Shown one piece after another: positions 61,351 to 64,000 of a stretch of DNA of 64,000 bases. Each line of letters starts with the position of its first letter. Within the stretch, counting starts at the first letter, position 1. The stretch covers positions 1 to 64,000 of the forward strand of contig CAJTLY010000005.1 of the NCBI GenBank assembly GCA_910577095.1, written 5' to 3'. The translations under genes and the position numbers were made by a program. Source of the DNA: an uncultured Alphaproteobacteria bacterium (GTDB lineage Bacteria; Pseudomonadota; Alphaproteobacteria; RF32; CAG-239). Below the pieces are notes generated by a model. It was not told the DNA's origin and did not search any database. It worked only from the letters and a program-made list of their open reading frames with translations.

Positions 61351-61899
61351 TTATTCTATTGTCCACAGAACTTTAGAACCTTTGCGGCAGATTTTCTGTG
61401 CCTCCTGCCGGGCAACCGGCAATTTGTAGTTCTCTTCCCCCCAGCTGAACGTTTGACGGTTGTCACCGCTCACGACAGTGATTTGCAAGAGTCCTAATTC
61501 TTCGGGCCGTTCAAAGCGGTAGGCAGCCAGGGCAACGCATTCCCCCATGCTTAAATCGCCGTAAACGACGTCGAAACTGCGTTCTCCCGGCATCACGGTC
61601 TCTCCGTTTTCGCCGCTGCCGATTAAAACCGGCTTGCCGAGAGCATTTGTAAGTCTGCCTTTATGATAAGGCAGATTGGTTAATATATTGTTATCAACCG
61701 CCGATTGTGTGTTCAACCCCCAGTAGTCAATCTTGCTGGCGTAGTGGCAGCGAACCAACGCTGCCGTTTCGGCAACCTGAAGCGCGGCCTGTTCCGTTTT
61801 TTTGTTCGGGGTGACATAATGCCATACCATAATTCCGCTCAGCAAAACCAAGGCGGCAATCAGCAGGGCAATCGGTCGATTGTTGATTTTTTGCCGCAT
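61351..61899 (-). CDS. Pilin-like membrane protein of the pilus locus
   Basis: A 182-residue protein with one N-terminal membrane helix (ALLIAALVLLSGIMVWHY) but no Gly-Glu5 prepilin site. The C-terminal half resembles that of the pilins (MGECVALAAYRF and CRKGSKVLWTIE compare with EACVALATADWG and CSDNADKNSVEWKYY). It begins 1 nt after the stop of the platform protein gene. It may be a minor or non-processed pilin or a pilus assembly factor. Confidence 0.7.
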   Translation of the reverse strand: MRQKINNRPIALLIAALVLLSGIMVWHYVTPNKKTEQAALQVAETAALVRCHYASKIDYWGLNTQSAVDNNILTNLPYHKGRLTNALGKPVLIGSGENGETVMPGERSFDVVYGDLSMGECVALAAYRFERPEELGLLQITVVSGDNRQTFSWGEENYKLPVARQEAQKICRKGSKVLWTIE

Positions 61900-61900
61900 T

Positions 61901-63025
61901 CTACATACCCATCGAACTGGTGATTTGGTCTTGCATTTCAAAGGTTCCCATAACCGCCCAGGCGATAATGCCCGAAACCATCAGCAAGGCTACCATGTTC
62001 AAAATGCTGGCTTTTTGTTCAATGACGTAAGCCGATTCGTCCAGCCAGTTGTTGGCCAGATTTTCCAATGCTTCTTCAAAGTTGTCCATTTCCGAATAAA
62101 TTTTCAAGTCGCCGATAATCTCGGCATCCGGAAATTCCAACTTGGTTTTTGATAAGGCCTGTCCCAGGTTGTCACCGTTGTTGATGAAAACCAGCGCTTT
62201 GTCAATTCGTTCTTTCAGATAGCGGGTCGAATCCTTCCGCAGGGCGCGCATCGCGTTCGAAACCGGGGTTCCGCCTTTCACCAGCGCCGACATCGCCAGC
62301 AGCCAGGTAATTCCCACAAACACCTTATACAATGACCATGGCGGCATGTGGTCGGCAATCGCCCGCGTCGGGCCGGTCCAAATACCGATGGTCAGATAAA
62401 TCACCAGCATGATCGACGGCAAAATGGAAAAGGCAACAATCCAGTATTCCTGAATCCAGGATGACAGGTCCACCAGCGTTCGCGCCGTTCCCTGCCAGCG
62501 CGTGTTCGGCGCCGCGTCGATCATCGGCGGCACCATGTAGGCACCGATACCGTAAATAATCAAAACCACCATCATCATCAGGAAGGCCGGGTAAGAAATC
62601 GCGCCGATAATCGGGCGCAGCATTTTGGTGGTGCCTTCGGTTACCCGGATCAGGTTGTACAAAGCGCCTTCCAAGTCGGAAACGTCGCCTACTGACAGCA
62701 TCAGACGTTCGCGGTCGGGTGCCCAGCCTTTAAGGGCGTCGGAAAACGACATACCGTTTTGCAGGCCGTATCCCCATTGCGCAATTGCAATTGCCATCGG
62801 TTCGCTGGGATTTTTGCCGTCGTTGGTAATGGTTGCGTGCAACATGTCCAGCGCGTTCATCAACGAAAACCGGTTGCTCATCAAAGAGGCGATCTTCCGG
62901 TAAATCTTCAACCGGGTAGCCCCCGACATCAGGCAGATCATTTTGGCATAGTAAATTTCGATGCTGTTTACTTTTTTCAGTGCCTGACTTAAATTAGAGG
63001 CCGAATCTCTTTTCTTCTCTTCCAT
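61901..63025 (-). CDS. Type IV pilus inner-membrane platform protein (PilC/GspF family)
   Basis: A 374-residue protein with two T2SSF domains (GLQNGMSFSDALKGWAPDRE and NNGDNLGQALSKT segments) and three membrane helices (about 150-170, 200-222 and near the C-terminus). It is the assembly platform on which the ATPase acts. It is closer to the R64 PilR / type IVb than to the Pseudomonas PilC form. Confidence 0.9.
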   Translation of the reverse strand: MEEKKRDSASNLSQALKKVNSIEIYYAKMICLMSGATRLKIYRKIASLMSNRFSLMNALDMLHATITNDGKNPSEPMAIAIAQWGYGLQNGMSFSDALKGWAPDRERLMLSVGDVSDLEGALYNLIRVTEGTTKMLRPIIGAISYPAFLMMMVVLIIYGIGAYMVPPMIDAAPNTRWQGTARTLVDLSSWIQEYWIVAFSILPSIMLVIYLTIGIWTGPTRAIADHMPPWSLYKVFVGITWLLAMSALVKGGTPVSNAMRALRKDSTRYLKERIDKALVFINNGDNLGQALSKTKLEFPDAEIIGDLKIYSEMDNFEEALENLANNWLDESAYVIEQKASILNMVALLMVSGIIAWAVMGTFEMQDQITSSMGM

Positions 63026-63043
63026 CTTCTTTTCCTCTCTGTT

Positions 63044-64000
63044 TTAGTATACCGGACGCTGATCCAGCAGACCGCACCACCGTTCGACTTCGTCCAAATC
63101 AATCAATCCTTTTAACATCCGTTCCAACGCGGCGTCTTTTAAGGTTCTTCCGTTTAGGTCGCCGGTCCAGTAGTCAATCGCTTTGCGGGTTTCGCCGGCA
63201 ATCATCAATTCCAAAAAAGTTCCGTCGGGCAAAATCATTTCCTGCACGCCCAAACGTCCTTTGATGCCGCGGCCTTCGCAGAACTTGCAGCCGGGGCCCT
63301 TCAGATAGGTGTTCTCAACCCCGAAATCGCCCAACGCGGTGCGCAGGCGTTTTACCGCCGGATAATCCAGCTTTTCTTTTACCGGAATACGGCAATAGGG
63401 ACAAAGTTTGCGGAACAGACGTTGGGAAATCAAACCTTTAAGCAGTTCCGGGTCGCTTAACATATACGATTGCACGCCCATATCGCGCAAACGGGTTACG
63501 ATCGCCGGTGCCGAGTTGGCGTGCAAGGTTGCCCAAACCAAGTGCCCCGACAACGCGCCTTTAAATGTCAGGCTGGCGGTAGCCAGCGAACGGATTTCGC
63601 CCACCATCAAAACGTCGGGGTCGGATCGCAATGCGGCTGACAAAGCCAGCGTAAATTGGACTGTTTTTTCTTCTTCGGTGTTGGCGTTGGTCACCGGCAT
63701 CTGTCGGGCGCCCGGAATCGGATATTCCGGCGGATCTTCTACCGTCAGCAGGTTAATTTCGCCGTTTTTCTCTTTGATCAGTTTGATCATGTTTCTTTGC
63801 AGCAGGGTCGATTTTCCCGAACCGGTCGGCCCGGCGACGATATTCAGCCCCACCGGAGCTGCGCGCAGGCGGAAAAACAAATCCTGTTCGTATTCGCCGC
63901 AGCCGAGAGCCGCCAAGTCGTCGTTGCCGTCCGGGTTATCGTCGGCGTATAGCAGACGCATAACCAAATATTGCGAACCGAAGGCGATCGGGTTAAACTG
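63044..64000 (-). CDS. Type IV pilus assembly ATPase (PilB/GspE family), cut by the window end
   Basis: The frame stays open through the right edge, so the N-terminus is missing; at least 318 residues are visible. Walker A GPTGSGKST, the Asp box region TVEDPPEYPIPG, Walker B LMVGEIRS, a His box (LHANSAPAIVTRL) and a zinc module CPYC...CKFCEGRG. It powers pilus extension. The nearest type is R64 PilQ / type IVb. The order ATPase, platform, pilin-like, pilin 2, pilin 1 makes one locus. Confidence 0.92.
   Translation of the reverse strand, partial: QFNPIAFGSQYLVMRLLYADDNPDGNDDLAALGCGEYEQDLFFRLRAAPVGLNIVAGPTGSGKSTLLQRNMIKLIKEKNGEINLLTVEDPPEYPIPGARQMPVTNANTEEEKTVQFTLALSAALRSDPDVLMVGEIRSLATASLTFKGALSGHLVWATLHANSAPAIVTRLRDMGVQSYMLSDPELLKGLISQRLFRKLCPYCRIPVKEKLDYPAVKRLRTALGDFGVENTYLKGPGCKFCEGRGIKGRLGVQEMILPDGTFLELMIAGETRKAIDYWTGDLNGRTLKDAALERMLKGLIDLDEVERWCGLLDQRPVY

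Overview
The window looks like chromosomal DNA of a host- or gut-associated alphaproteobacterium. This is inferred from gene content: a DUF4167 gene directly behind prmC, an RNase E with a long acidic and alanine-rich insert in its S1 region, an ELM1-family gene, rpoH, hflK-hflC beside a DegP-type protease, and an XRE regulator of the form common in Alphaproteobacteria. A probable rquA (rhodoquinone synthesis) fits a low-oxygen life. No rRNA and no intact CRISPR array are present.

Layout. 1-4592: a Mpi-type serine invertase, a 123-bp segment bounded by perfect 15-bp inverted repeats, and a two-gene operon ending in an adenosine deaminase-SLOG fusion. This reads as a phase-variable nucleotide-centred (possibly defence) system. 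4695-4760: a stub matching the first residues of Cas9, followed by uvrA. 7.8-20.9 kb: housekeeping genes (ssb, asnS, rpoH, prmC, tRNA-Glu) mixed with self-contained single genes of foreign look (GH24 lysozyme, two lipoproteins) and a WG-type repeat protein. 22.6-27.3 kb: a gene-poor region rich in tandem repeats and dispersed structured elements, with one XRE regulator and one orphan gene. 27.3-31.7 kb: the hflK-hflC-degP-holC-vanX-like cluster, divergent from mrp. 33.3-46.4 kb: a bepA-like protease gene, rne, amiC, mrcA, prfB with its programmed frameshift, an AsmA-like giant protein and a HAD-like protein. 46.5-54.2 kb: a Pmp-like autotransporter, rpsA and cmk; two foreign-looking genes sit between rpsA and cmk. 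54.3-59.3 kb: rsmE, rquA-like, ELM1, small exported proteins and a DnaJ-class chaperone. 59.4-64.0 kb: a type IV pilus locus (two pilins, a pilin-like protein, the inner-membrane platform and the assembly ATPase, which runs off the window).

Most notable are: (1) the invertible segment in front of the ADA-SLOG operon; (2) four copies of a roughly 90-nt element with compensatory base changes in its stems, each preceded by a sigma70-like promoter, a candidate multicopy small RNA family; (3) the Cas9 N-terminal relic; (4) a set of Bacteroidetes-like monocistronic genes lacking obvious Shine-Dalgarno sequences, two of them splitting the normally adjacent cmk and rpsA. All functional calls are from reading the sequence and from family knowledge; no searches were run.
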